DNA of 64,000 bases, from assembly GCF_049977365.1 (NCBI RefSeq), contig NZ_JBNGEN010000001.1:186001-250000 (forward strand), given 5' to 3'. The first letter of the stretch is position 1; every line of letters starts with the position of its first letter. Positions 1-9,784 of this stretch are shown here, piece by piece. The translations under genes were made by a program, and so were the position numbers. Source of the stretch: Brachymonas sp049977365. Its GTDB lineage: Bacteria > Pseudomonadota > Gammaproteobacteria > Burkholderiales > Burkholderiaceae_C. The notes under the pieces are model-generated. The model did no database searches. It was given only the letters and a program-made list of their open reading frames with translations, and was not told where the DNA came from.

Positions 1-278
1 AGGATCCCCGCGTGGGCATGATCACGCTGCAGGGCGTGGAGGTCACGCCCGACTACGCCCATGCCAAGGTGTACTTCAGCGTACTCACCGGAGATCCTGT
101 GCAGACGCAGGAGGCGCTCAACCACGCGGCTGGGCATCTGCGCAACGGGCTTTTCAAGCGCCTGCACATCCATACCGTGCCCACGCTGCACTTCGTGTAT
201 GACCGCACGCAGGAACGTGCGGCCGACATGAATGCCCTGATCGCCAAGGCAGTCTCTTCCCGTGCCAAGGACGACTGA
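1..278 (+). CDS. rbfA: Ribosome-binding factor A, C-terminal part
   Basis: RbfA binds the 30S subunit and helps mature the 5' end of 16S rRNA during cold adaptation and normal growth. The gene enters from the left edge. The first complete codons read D-P-R-V-G-M, the usual RbfA lead-in to the KH-like core, followed by a VEVTPDYAHAKVYFSVL segment and the LHFVYD strand typical of the family. About 90 residues are present; the N-terminal quarter is outside the window. The stop is 3 nt before truB, so the two are almost certainly co-transcribed, matching the usual infB-rbfA-truB order. GTG at 12 is an internal valine codon, not the true start. Confidence 0.93.
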   Translation, partial: DPRVGMITLQGVEVTPDYAHAKVYFSVLTGDPVQTQEALNHAAGHLRNGLFKRLHIHTVPTLHFVYDRTQERAADMNALIAKAVSSRAKDD

Positions 279-281
279 GCC

Positions 282-1325
282 ATGAATGCGCCTCGCACAC
301 GGGTGCAGCGGCGCCCGGTGCATGGGGTGTTGCTGCTCGACAAACCGCTGGGTCTTTCCAGCAATCAGGCTCTGCAGAAGGTCAAGTGGCTGCTGCGCGC
401 CGAAAAGGCTGGCCATACGGGCACGCTCGATCCTCTGGCTACCGGTGTGCTGCCTCTGTGCTTTGGGGCGGCGACCAAGTTCAGTCAGATGCATCTGGAT
501 GCCGACAAGGCCTATGAGGCCCTGCTGCGGCTCGGACAGACCACCACCACGGGAGATGCCGAAGGCGAGGTGCTGCGTGAACGCCCGGTACAGCTGTCCA
601 GCGAGACCATCGAGGCAGTGCTGCAGCGCTTTGTGGGCGTCCAGCAGCAGATACCGCCCATGCATTCGGCCCTCAAGAAGGATGGCAAGGCCCTGTACGA
701 ATATGCGCGTGCCGGGCAGGTCGTCGAACGTGCGCCGCGTACCATCACGGTGTCTGCACTCGACCGGCTGGAGGTGCCGGCAGAGGTGCAGGCCGCCTGT
801 CCTCCGGGAACGGTGCTGCGGCTGCGCGCTTCCGTGAGCAAGGGCACCTACATCCGCACGCTGGCCGAGGATATCGGTGAGGCACTGGGTTGCGGTGCGC
901 ATCTGATAGGCCTGCGCCGCGTTCAGACGGGGGCCTATGATCTGCAGCGTTGCATCACGCTGGAGGCGCTCGAAGCCATGGATGCCGCAGGGCGTCTTGG
1001 CGCGCTGCTGCCTCCCGATGTGCTCCTGACCGGACATGTGCCTGTCATGCTGGACACCGATGATGCAGCCCGTTTCCTTACCGGCCTGCGCAGAAGAGGC
1101 GGCTGGTCCGATGCGCCCCAGGTTGCGGTTTATGGACCGGTGCCTGCTGCAGAGGGCACCGCTGAGCCAGAAACGCCCAGGGGCGGGCCCGACCGGGTGT
1201 TGCTGGGCACGGCACACATCCAGGCGGGGCAGCTCATTCCCACGCGTGTGCTCAGTCCCCTGGAAATTGCCCAGTGGCTGCAGCAGCAGGCAGAGATCAC
1301 GGTGCCGACGGAGGTGCCTTCGTGA
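282..1325 (+). CDS. truB: tRNA pseudouridine(55) synthase TruB
   Basis: Isomerises U55 in the T-loop of tRNAs to pseudouridine. The protein has 347 residues. The catalytic motif HTGTLDPLATG lies at residues 45-55 with the nucleophilic aspartate at D50, preceded by the KPLGLSS motif near residue 21. The KGTYIRTLAEDIG motif near residue 187 is also present. The C-terminal part (about 250-347) carries the PUA-like region and is somewhat longer than in E. coli TruB (314 residues), with a proline- and glycine-rich stretch around 290-303. The start ATG lies 3 nt after the rbfA stop, which suggests translational coupling. Confidence 0.96.
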   Translation: MNAPRTRVQRRPVHGVLLLDKPLGLSSNQALQKVKWLLRAEKAGHTGTLDPLATGVLPLCFGAATKFSQMHLDADKAYEALLRLGQTTTTGDAEGEVLRERPVQLSSETIEAVLQRFVGVQQQIPPMHSALKKDGKALYEYARAGQVVERAPRTITVSALDRLEVPAEVQAACPPGTVLRLRASVSKGTYIRTLAEDIGEALGCGAHLIGLRRVQTGAYDLQRCITLEALEAMDAAGRLGALLPPDVLLTGHVPVMLDTDDAARFLTGLRRRGGWSDAPQVAVYGPVPAAEGTAEPETPRGGPDRVLLGTAHIQAGQLIPTRVLSPLEIAQWLQQQAEITVPTEVPS

Positions 1326-1445
1326 CGACAGTTCCCCTGTGACCGGCATGCCGTGTCATGACATGCCGACGGGCAGGCCAGCATGCCTGCCGGAGATTCC
1401 CTTTCCTCTCTTTCAGAAACCCTTTTATTCAGACCGTTTGATCCC

Positions 1446-3275
<1,830 letters not shown>

Positions 3276-3580
3276 GCAGGCGCCTTCCTCCAGGGTCGAC
3301 TCTGCGGTTCATGCTCCGCAAAGGGCATGAGACTCCGGGGGGCCTGGGAGGCACGAGACAGTGCCAGTCATGATGAGGCCGGACCTCTTTTCCGCAGGGA
3401 AAGGGGCCGGCCTTTTCCATGTCTGCCTCCCAGCTCCAGAGCTTTGGCATACTGCATGACATGCGGCGAGCACCTCTTCGGCTGTCAAGGGACAAGCCTG
3501 AGGGGGCAGGCGTGCGTTGCTTTAGCTAGCTAGCCCTGGTTCCCGCGGCAGAAACAATCACCCTACAGGAGACACGATTC
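3276..3580. other. Intergenic region typA to acyl-CoA hydrolase
   Basis: No gene seen. It holds the typA terminator, a short CTAG-rich stretch (AGCTAGCTAGC near 3529-3539) and, at the right end, the ribosome-binding sequence AGGAG upstream of the hydrolase ATG at 3581. Confidence 0.6.
3376..3416 (+). terminator. Rho-independent terminator after typA
   Basis: A long hairpin: left arm AGGCCGGaCCTCTTTTCC, loop GCA, right arm GGGAAAGGGGCCGGCC, followed by TTTT. It lies about 100 nt past the typA stop and should end the rbfA-truB-typA transcript. Confidence 0.8.
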
Positions 3581-4717
3581 ATGGCTGATACCCCATCCTG
3601 GTCCTGGACCACACCGGACGTTCTGGCTGAAGTGCGCGGAGGCGTGGGCTTCCTGACGCTCAACCGTCCTCGGGCACTCAACGCGCTTTCTCTCGCGATG
3701 GTGCGCAGCCTGTACGAGATTCTGGTGGCATGGCAGGGCGATCCGTCCGTGCAGGCTGTGGCCATTCGGGGCAGCAACAAGGAAGGGCCGTTCGGTGCCT
3801 TCTGCGCAGGCGGTGACATCCGCTTTTTCCATGATGAGGCAGCACGCGGCAATCCGGGCATCGAGGATTTCTTCACCGAGGAGTACACCCTCAACCATCT
3901 CGTGCACACCTATGGCAAGCCCTACATCGCCTTCATGGACGGCATCGTCATGGGCGGAGGAATGGGCATCACCCAGGGAGCCACTGATCGCATCCTTACC
4001 GAACGCACGCGCATGGCCATGCCGGAGACCCTCATCGGACTTTTCCCGGATGTGGGCGGCGGCTATTTCCTGAGCCGCTGTCCGGGGCATGCGGGCGAAT
4101 GGCTGGCATTGACTGGAGAGCATGTGAAGGGAGGCGACGGGCTCGCCATCGGCTGGGGCGATCACTTTCTTTCCAGCGCCCGGCAGGCGGACGTGTGGCA
4201 GGCACTGGGGGAACAGGATTTCGTCGACGGACAGGCGGTGCGGGACTGGCTGCGCCTGCAGGTCGAATCGGCTCCGCCGGAAAGCAACGGCTTTGCGCAG
4301 GCCCGTTGCCTTGCCGATGGGTATTTTGGAGGGGAGGGCGTCTCGGACATCCTGCACGCGCTGGAAGCGGCGGCGGACGATGCATGGGCCCTCGGCACGG
4401 CTCAGGCGTTGCGCAAGCGTTCACCTCTCATGCTGCATGTGGTGCTGGATCAGGTACGCCGGGCGCGCCATCTGTCGCTCGCTGACGATCTCCGCATGGA
4501 ACGCACTCTGGTTCGGCACTGTTTCTTTCCGGCCCATCTGGGGCGTACAGCCACGTCCAGCGAAGTGGTGGAAGGGGTGAGGGCGCTTGTGGTGGACAAG
4601 GACAATGCTCCACGCTGGAATCCTCCCGCAGTGGAGGAGGTCACCCCCGAGATGGTGGCTGGTTTCTTTGTCGCTCCATGGCCTCGCGACATGCATCCCC
4701 TGGCACATCTGCGCTGA
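3581..4717 (+). CDS. 3-hydroxyisobutyryl-CoA hydrolase-like crotonase family protein
   Basis: A crotonase-fold protein of 378 residues, probably hydrolysing 3-hydroxyisobutyryl-CoA in valine catabolism. The oxyanion-hole segment GAFCAGGDIRFF is at about 72-83 and the second glycine-rich loop MGGGMGI at 124-130. The motif MPETLIGLFPDVGGGYF (147-163) supplies E149 and D157, matching the catalytic pair of human HIBCH; this motif separates hydrolases from ordinary enoyl-CoA hydratases. The length also fits the hydrolase subfamily rather than 260-residue hydratases. It stands alone between typA and smpB. A generic enoyl-CoA hydratase/isomerase annotation would be the fallback. Confidence 0.85.
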   Translation: MADTPSWSWTTPDVLAEVRGGVGFLTLNRPRALNALSLAMVRSLYEILVAWQGDPSVQAVAIRGSNKEGPFGAFCAGGDIRFFHDEAARGNPGIEDFFTEEYTLNHLVHTYGKPYIAFMDGIVMGGGMGITQGATDRILTERTRMAMPETLIGLFPDVGGGYFLSRCPGHAGEWLALTGEHVKGGDGLAIGWGDHFLSSARQADVWQALGEQDFVDGQAVRDWLRLQVESAPPESNGFAQARCLADGYFGGEGVSDILHALEAAADDAWALGTAQALRKRSPLMLHVVLDQVRRARHLSLADDLRMERTLVRHCFFPAHLGRTATSSEVVEGVRALVVDKDNAPRWNPPAVEEVTPEMVAGFFVAPWPRDMHPLAHLR

Positions 4718-4767
4718 CCCCATCCTGACCGCGGAGCGGAGACAAGACACTCCCCGGAAGGGGGCGA

Positions 4768-5244
4768 TCAGCGGTGACGGCTTTTCATGATGCGCTCCAC
4801 TTCCCGTTTGCCCTCGCGTTCCTTGATGGTGTTGCGCTTGTCGTGTTCGGCTTTGCCCTTGGCGAGGGCAATCTCGCATTTGACGCGGCCTTCTTTCCAG
4901 TGCAGGTTGATTGGAACCAGGGTATAGCCCTTCTGTTCCACCTTGCCGATCAGTCGCCGGATTTCTTCCTTGTGCATGAGCAGCTTCTTGGTCCGGACGC
5001 TGTCGGGGCTGATGTGGGTCGATGCGGTCTTGAGCGGGCTGATCTGGCAGCCGATCACGAACAGCTCGCCATTGCGGATCACCACGTATCCTTCGGTGAG
5101 CTGCACCTTGCCTTCGCGCACGGCCTTGACCTCCCAGCCCTGCAGTACCATGCCGGCCTCGTAGCGTTCCTCGAAGGCGTAATTGAAGGCGGCTTTCTTG
5201 TTCTCGGCAATGCGATTGCTCGAGGGCGATTTTTTGCTTGTCAT
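4768..5244 (-). CDS. smpB: SsrA-binding protein SmpB
   Basis: Binds tmRNA and delivers it to stalled ribosomes for trans-translation. The protein has 158 residues from ATG 5244 (MTSKKSPSS...). The frame remains open further upstream, but this start gives the family length and the conserved beginning IAENKKAAFNY. The OB-fold motifs AGMVLQGWEVKAVREGKVQL and the basic C-terminal tail (RNTIKEREGKREVERIMKSRHR, which becomes helical in the ribosome) are visible. It diverges from ratA, 115 nt apart, the usual pairing in proteobacteria. Confidence 0.96.
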   Translation of the reverse strand: MTSKKSPSSNRIAENKKAAFNYAFEERYEAGMVLQGWEVKAVREGKVQLTEGYVVIRNGELFVIGCQISPLKTASTHISPDSVRTKKLLMHKEEIRRLIGKVEQKGYTLVPINLHWKEGRVKCEIALAKGKAEHDKRNTIKEREGKREVERIMKSRHR

Positions 5245-5359
5245 AATGGGAGCCATGTGTGAGGGTTTTCCGCAGCATGCTGCTGCCCCAAAACCCGGTG
5301 CAGGAAGGGGCGCATGCCCTGATTCCTTCGTTCCTGCAGCATTCTCAAATCCGCATTGT

Positions 5360-5800
5360 ATGAAAACCGTCCGCAAATCCGTCCTGATCTGGTATAGCCC
5401 GGCCGAAATGTTCCGGCTGGTCTCCGACGTGGAGTCCTACCCTGCGTTCCTGCCCTGGTGCGGGTCGGGCAAGGTCCTTGAAAAGACGCCGGATGGCATG
5501 GTGGCCGAGGTCGGGATATCGCTGGCAGGTTTCAAGCAGACGTTCGTGACACGCAACCATGAAATCCCCGACCGCCAGATCGATCTGGATCTGGTGCGCG
5601 GACCGTTTTCGGATCTGCACGGACAGTGGCGGTTCGAGCCGGTAGGAGATGGGCAACAGCGTGCCTGTCGTATCCATTTCGAGCTGCAATACGGTTTTTC
5701 AAGCAGAACCCTGGCTGCGCTGGTGGGTCCGGTCTTCGACAAGATCGCCGGCAGCTTTGTGGATGCCTTTCTCCAGCAGGCCAAGAAAGTCTATGGCTGA
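5360..5800 (+). CDS. ratA: RatA-like START-domain protein (ubiquinone-binding Coq10 family)
   Basis: A 146-residue SRPBCC/START-fold protein. Family members are described either as the RatA toxin that blocks 70S assembly or as the Coq10-like ubiquinone-binding protein; the sequence alone cannot decide. The start MKTVRKSVLIWYSPAEMF and the segment LVSDVESYPAFLPWC are family hallmarks, as is the C-terminal helix VFDKIAGSFVDAFLQQAKKVYG that closes the pocket. The stop overlaps the rnfH start by 8 nt, so the two are translated together. The divergent smpB neighbour is conserved across beta- and gammaproteobacteria. Confidence 0.92.
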   Translation: MKTVRKSVLIWYSPAEMFRLVSDVESYPAFLPWCGSGKVLEKTPDGMVAEVGISLAGFKQTFVTRNHEIPDRQIDLDLVRGPFSDLHGQWRFEPVGDGQQRACRIHFELQYGFSSRTLAALVGPVFDKIAGSFVDAFLQQAKKVYG

Positions 5801-6227
5801 CACTTCTCTTTCCCATCATTCCTCCGCAGCTCCCGGGATAGACGTGGAGCTGGTCTATGCACCTGCCCCTCGGCAGATGCTGCGGCAGATGCTGAAGCTC
5901 CCCGCAGGCAGCACGCTTGCCGATGCCGTGCGTGCGAGCACCCTGTCCACCGCATCCGAAGTGCAGGAGTGGCTGCGTCTTTCCATGACTGCGGCGTCCT
6001 CAGAGGCCAGCAGTTCAGCGAATGCCGTACTGCCCATTCTGATGTCCGGCATCTGGGGGCGCAGGGCAGAGGCTGGCCGTGTCTTGCGGCAGGATGACCG
6101 GGTGGAACTCTACCGGCCACTGCTGGTGGACCCCAAGGTGGCGCGACGCGAGCGGTTCCAGCGGCAGGGCGCACGCAATGCCGGTCTGTTCGCCAGACGG
6201 CGTGCCGGAGCCAAGTCCGGGTACTGA
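5793..6227 (+). CDS. rnfH: RnfH family ubiquitin-like protein with an internal insertion
   Basis: RnfH proteins are small beta-grasp proteins of unknown biochemical role encoded after ratA. The N-terminal strand-helix portion (IDVELVYAPAPRQMLRQMLKLPAGSTLADAV) and the C-terminal signature DRVELYRPLLVDPKVARRER are clear. At 144 residues it is longer than the usual 95-110. The extra length is a serine- and alanine-rich stretch at roughly residues 48-75 between the helix and the GIWGRRA segment, plus a basic tail. ATG 5793 overlaps the ratA stop in another frame. Confidence 0.88.
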   Translation: MADTSLSHHSSAAPGIDVELVYAPAPRQMLRQMLKLPAGSTLADAVRASTLSTASEVQEWLRLSMTAASSEASSSANAVLPILMSGIWGRRAEAGRVLRQDDRVELYRPLLVDPKVARRERFQRQGARNAGLFARRRAGAKSGY

Positions 6228-6493
6228 AGAAAGCGCACTCCCGTACGCTCTGCCCTGTCCCGTACCATCGTAGGGGTGCAGGTTGGCTGCGCTGCAGCAC
6301 GTACAGAGACCCCTCCGGGAGACGGGTGCTTCTGCGACGGAGGTTTGAATCAGCTCCAGCGTGCCTGCCGTCTCCATCGTGGCAGGGTGGGTGGGCGGCA
6401 TGGGCATATGCGATGCAAACCTGCTTGCCTGTCCTGATCGGACGGTGCGGGTTGCCATTTCGTTTTCTGTTTTCTTTTTTGTTTTTCGCCATC

Positions 6494-6940
6494 ATGCATA
6501 TCGACGTCCGGATTCTTGATTCCCGCCTGGAAACTCAGATGCCAGCCTACGCCACCCCTGGCAGTGCCGGACTGGATCTCAGGGCCTGTGTGCAGGCACC
6601 TCTGGTACTGCAGCCGGGAGGCTGCGAGCTTATTCCGGCGGGTCTGGCTCTGCATCTGGCCGATCCTGGCTATGCGGCGCTGATCCTGCCGCGTTCCGGC
6701 CTGGGGCATCGACACGGCATCGTGCTTGGAAATCTGGTCGGCTTGATCGACAGCGATTACCAGGGCGAACTGATGGTCAGTGCCTGGAACCGTTCGGCCG
6801 TTGCCTACACCATCGAGCCCATGGAGCGCATTGCCCAGCTGGTGATAGTTCCCGTCATGCAGGCACAGTTCAGGGTGGTGGAAGATTTCGGGCAGGCGAC
6901 CTTGCGGGGAGAGGGGGGCTACGGTTCCACCGGACGCTGA
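6494..6940 (+). CDS. dut: dUTP diphosphatase
   Basis: Hydrolyses dUTP to dUMP and diphosphate, keeping uracil out of DNA and feeding thymidylate synthesis. The protein has 148 residues, normal for the trimeric enzyme. Motif I PGSAGLDLRA (residues 18-27), motif II PRSGLG, motif III GNLVGLIDSDYQGEL, motif IV around NRSAVAYTIEPMERIAQLV, and the C-terminal P-loop-like arm GEGGYGSTGR are all present. The frame runs open upstream to 6326, but ATG 6494 begins the first strand MHIDVRIL. The usual upstream coaBC gene is absent here. It converges on mnmC. Confidence 0.96.
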   Translation: MHIDVRILDSRLETQMPAYATPGSAGLDLRACVQAPLVLQPGGCELIPAGLALHLADPGYAALILPRSGLGHRHGIVLGNLVGLIDSDYQGELMVSAWNRSAVAYTIEPMERIAQLVIVPVMQAQFRVVEDFGQATLRGEGGYGSTGR

Positions 6941-6954
6941 GCGCGACGAATCTG

Positions 6955-6986
6955 CCCATCGAGCTCCGGTACAGGGGCTCGATGGG
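6955..6986. terminator. Bidirectional hairpin between dut and mnmC
   Basis: A perfect 10-bp stem CCCATCGAGC / GCTCGATGGG with a 12-nt loop in the 63-nt gap between two converging genes. The T-tract is weak on both strands, so it may act jointly with Rho. Confidence 0.6.
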
Positions 6987-7003
6987 TATGGATGGTGCTG
7001 GTC

Positions 7004-9004
7004 TTATTGCCAGCGGGAGGCTGCCAGCATGGCGGCCAGCTTTTTCTCGACGGGCAGAGGCTCGTGATCCAGCTGGGCTGCCAGCAGTTCGCCGCTGAGC
7101 ATGGCGAGCGTCAGCCCGCGCGCGCCCATGCCGCAGCACAGATACACACCGTGCAGAGCGCAAGAGGCTGGCGCAGTATCTTCTTGGCCCGCGGTTCCAC
7201 GAGAGGCTCGCTGGGATGGGCTTCGGTGGCCTTCCTCTGGCAGCAGCGCGCCTACCGCTGGCAGGCGATCGGGAAAGGTTGCGCGTACGCCTGCCCATCC
7301 ATGCGCCAGCCCCGATGCGAATGTCGTCTCCAGTGCTGCTGCAGACCGTGGATGCAGGATGCGGAGCTTGTCGAGTATGGCCGGCATTTCGCTTGCACGT
7401 ACCGAAGCATCGTCGTCTTCGCGGACAAAGGTCGATCCTGTGGTCCAGATCATGCCCTGATGATGACCGATCTGCCAGGGAATATGGGCGGCCATGCTGC
7501 CCTTGCCATTGATGGGCAGTGAGGGCAGCTCAGTGGGGGCGTCAGGCACATCGGCTTCCCATCCCCAGGCGATCTGCCCCCGAAGGGGATGCAGGTGCAG
7601 GCCAAAGGGCGCAGCGTGTGTGTCAGCCGGTCTTTTGTTTCCTCTGGCAGGCATGGGAGCATCTTTGGGCGCGAGGTCTGCCAGCTGCGCAAGCAGGTTC
7701 TGCGTGGCGTGTGCGGCAGCCAGCACGACGATATTGCCCGAACCTAGGCATCGTCCGTCCGTCGTATATGCCTGCCAGTGCGATTCATCTGGTGCGTCCG
7801 TCGTCTGGGACAGTGCCGCAACCTCGGAGTCTGTGCGTATCTCGATGCCGGGATGCGAAAGCAGGGCCTGCACCAGAGCAGGAGGTTTGATCCAGGCCGC
7901 ACAGGCATGCCACATCACCGCTGGCGCATCAGGCAGCAGGGCTCGGGCGCGTATGTCCTCAGGAGCGGGGCATGCCCAGGGAGTCGCAGCCGCACGGAGG
8001 TCCGAGGAAGATGCTTCGGTCCAGGTACGGGGCAGTTTGACACGTCCCTCCACACAATGCTCCACCACCCCCGTGGGAGCCCAGTCCGTGCCGGGCGACA
8101 GATGGTCAGCCGCACGTGCCAGGGTGCAGCGGATGCCTGCCCGGCTGATCTGGCTGATGCGGGTATCGTCGGCAGAGGTATGGGGAACGACAAGCCCGAC
8201 CGGAAGCCCCGAGGCCCCAGCGGCAGGCCCACTGCGATCAAGTACCACGACTTTCCAGCCACGGCGTGCCAGGCTGTAGGCACAGGCCGCACCGCTCAGC
8301 CCTGCTCCGATGATGAGCGCACGGCGTGGCTTCTGGGGCTGAGGGGCAGATGGCGCAGGGCTCTGCCAGCGGGGAGCCCAGGTCAGGGTGCATTCCAGCG
8401 TGTCGTGCGTGGTCGATGGTAGACGCGGTACCGGTGCCCGCTCGCAGTCCTGCCATCCCTTGCTTGCCAGGTGGTGCAGCAGGGCATCCGACGCAGGGGG
8501 CGGGGAGAGCTGCATGGTGAGCCGGGTGTGATGCCGGGCACGGGCCGTGAGGGCCGATACTACCGTGCGCATATCCTGCAGAGCGGGGTCAGCAGCTGCA
8601 GGGTCGGGCCAGTGCATGCGGATGGCATCGAAGGTGCCAGTGGCATCCAGCAGTGCCTGCCCCATGGGGGCTACGACCACATGCAGAATCAGCCGCTCTT
8701 CGTGCAGCACCATGCGGTGCCATCCGGGGAGCAATCCCCACCACTGTCTTTGCAGGGCATCGAGCATGGCGCCTTCGGCTGCGGCAGGCATGGGGAGGAA
8801 TGGAGCGCGCGCACGCCATGCACTCCACTGGTTCAGCACGTCCCCCCAGGACGGGGGCTGTTCGCATTGCCAGACGCAATGCGATACCGAGTGGGGAGCG
8901 GACTGGCCATGCGTCCACCACTGGACCCAATGGCGCCAGAAAGGAACCAAGTCGTGCCCTGTTCCCAGCAGCAGCACTCTGGAATCGAATACAGGGTCGG
9001 ACAT
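7004..9004 (-). CDS. mnmC: MnmC-type tRNA wobble-uridine enzyme with degenerate methyltransferase half
   Basis: Bifunctional MnmC acts on U34 of tRNAs reading split codon boxes: its C-terminal FAD oxidase removes the carboxymethyl group from cmnm5s2U and its N-terminal SAM domain methylates the product. The protein has 666 residues. The C-terminal half is intact, with the Rossmann motif IIGAGLSGAACAYSLARRGW near residue 231 and the terminal GMGARGLTLAMLSGELLAAQL. The N-terminal about 220 residues are unusual. They start inside the normal domain, read VLLLGTGHDLVPFWRHW where E-x-GFGxGxNFL is expected, and lack the LDGFAPxxNP motif (here MHWPDPAAADP). The methyltransferase activity is therefore doubtful. 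It may be co-transcribed with the yggX-like gene upstream. Confidence 0.87.
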   Translation of the reverse strand: MSDPVFDSRVLLLGTGHDLVPFWRHWVQWWTHGQSAPHSVSHCVWQCEQPPSWGDVLNQWSAWRARAPFLPMPAAAEGAMLDALQRQWWGLLPGWHRMVLHEERLILHVVVAPMGQALLDATGTFDAIRMHWPDPAAADPALQDMRTVVSALTARARHHTRLTMQLSPPPASDALLHHLASKGWQDCERAPVPRLPSTTHDTLECTLTWAPRWQSPAPSAPQPQKPRRALIIGAGLSGAACAYSLARRGWKVVVLDRSGPAAGASGLPVGLVVPHTSADDTRISQISRAGIRCTLARAADHLSPGTDWAPTGVVEHCVEGRVKLPRTWTEASSSDLRAAATPWACPAPEDIRARALLPDAPAVMWHACAAWIKPPALVQALLSHPGIEIRTDSEVAALSQTTDAPDESHWQAYTTDGRCLGSGNIVVLAAAHATQNLLAQLADLAPKDAPMPARGNKRPADTHAAPFGLHLHPLRGQIAWGWEADVPDAPTELPSLPINGKGSMAAHIPWQIGHHQGMIWTTGSTFVREDDDASVRASEMPAILDKLRILHPRSAAALETTFASGLAHGWAGVRATFPDRLPAVGALLPEEGHRSPSQRASRGTAGQEDTAPASCALHGVYLCCGMGARGLTLAMLSGELLAAQLDHEPLPVEKKLAAMLAASRWQ

Positions 9005-9108
9005 GGGGGCAAGGGGGGGCGGGATGGGAGACGGTCAGAGATCAGGCCGCAAAGACTGTGCCTGCGTGCTCTGGTTGCTCATGTGCTGCCACCCGGAGCA
9101 AAAAAGCC

Positions 9109-9396
9109 TCAGGCCTTGGGCGCTTCCGCAGCAGGCGGCACATATCCGGACGCCTGTTCGGCACCGGCACCGAAGAAATGGTTTTCCATCTGGCGGGCCA
9201 GATACTGACGCGCGCGTGCATCCGCCAGATTGAGGCGATTCTCGTTGACCAGCATGGTCTGATGCTGCAGCCATTCAGCCCAGGCTTGCTTGCTGACATT
9301 GTCGAAGAGGCGCTGGCCGAGCGCACCGGGGTAGGGGGGGCGATCCAGTCCTTCGGCTTCCTTGCCCAGCTTGACGCAGTGAACCATGCGAGTCAT
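9109..9396 (-). CDS. Fe(2+)-trafficking protein (YggX family)
   Basis: A 95-residue protein that protects iron-sulfur clusters against oxidative damage, thought to help iron trafficking. The N-terminus MTRMVHCVKLGKEAEGLDRPP carries the conserved cysteine (C7), followed by YPGALGQRLFDNVSKQAWAEW and the ENRLNLADARARQYLARQMENHFF segment, all family signatures. ATG 9396 is chosen because it has AAGGAA upstream and gives the normal length; the frame is open further up. mnmC follows 104 nt downstream on the same strand. Confidence 0.94.
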   Translation of the reverse strand: MTRMVHCVKLGKEAEGLDRPPYPGALGQRLFDNVSKQAWAEWLQHQTMLVNENRLNLADARARQYLARQMENHFFGAGAEQASGYVPPAAEAPKA

Positions 9397-9784
9397 GTCG
9401 ATTCCTTCCTTCTTAGCACAAATGGAAATCCAGGGTGGCGCCATTGTATGCCGGCATCTCGCGGTGCCGGATTGCACCGTCAACAGCCCCATTCGGTGCA
9501 GGGCATCGTCCGGATGCCCCTCCGATGCAGGGTTTCCCCCAGCATGGTGTTTTCCCTGCCATTTCAGCGGCCAGTCTTTTGCATACTGTGCAGGAAATGC
9601 AGGCCTGACGCGGACTTATGTTCCATGCAGGCGTCCGGATGCAGCCCCGGCTGATGTCTGGCTCCCTTTTCAGTAAGAGGACTGTAAGTGCCTCCATGCA
9701 CATTGGCTCGCGAGCAATGCACCCGTCATGTGCCATTGCGCACCGGCTCATATCCATCAAGAGAATCCGTTCGAGGAGACAAAC
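9397..9784. other. Intergenic region between yggX and acs
   Basis: A 388-nt gap between divergent genes. It must hold both promoters, but I see no convincing -35/-10 pair. GGAGA at 9775-9779 is the ribosome-binding site for acs. No small gene is supported. Confidence 0.5.
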
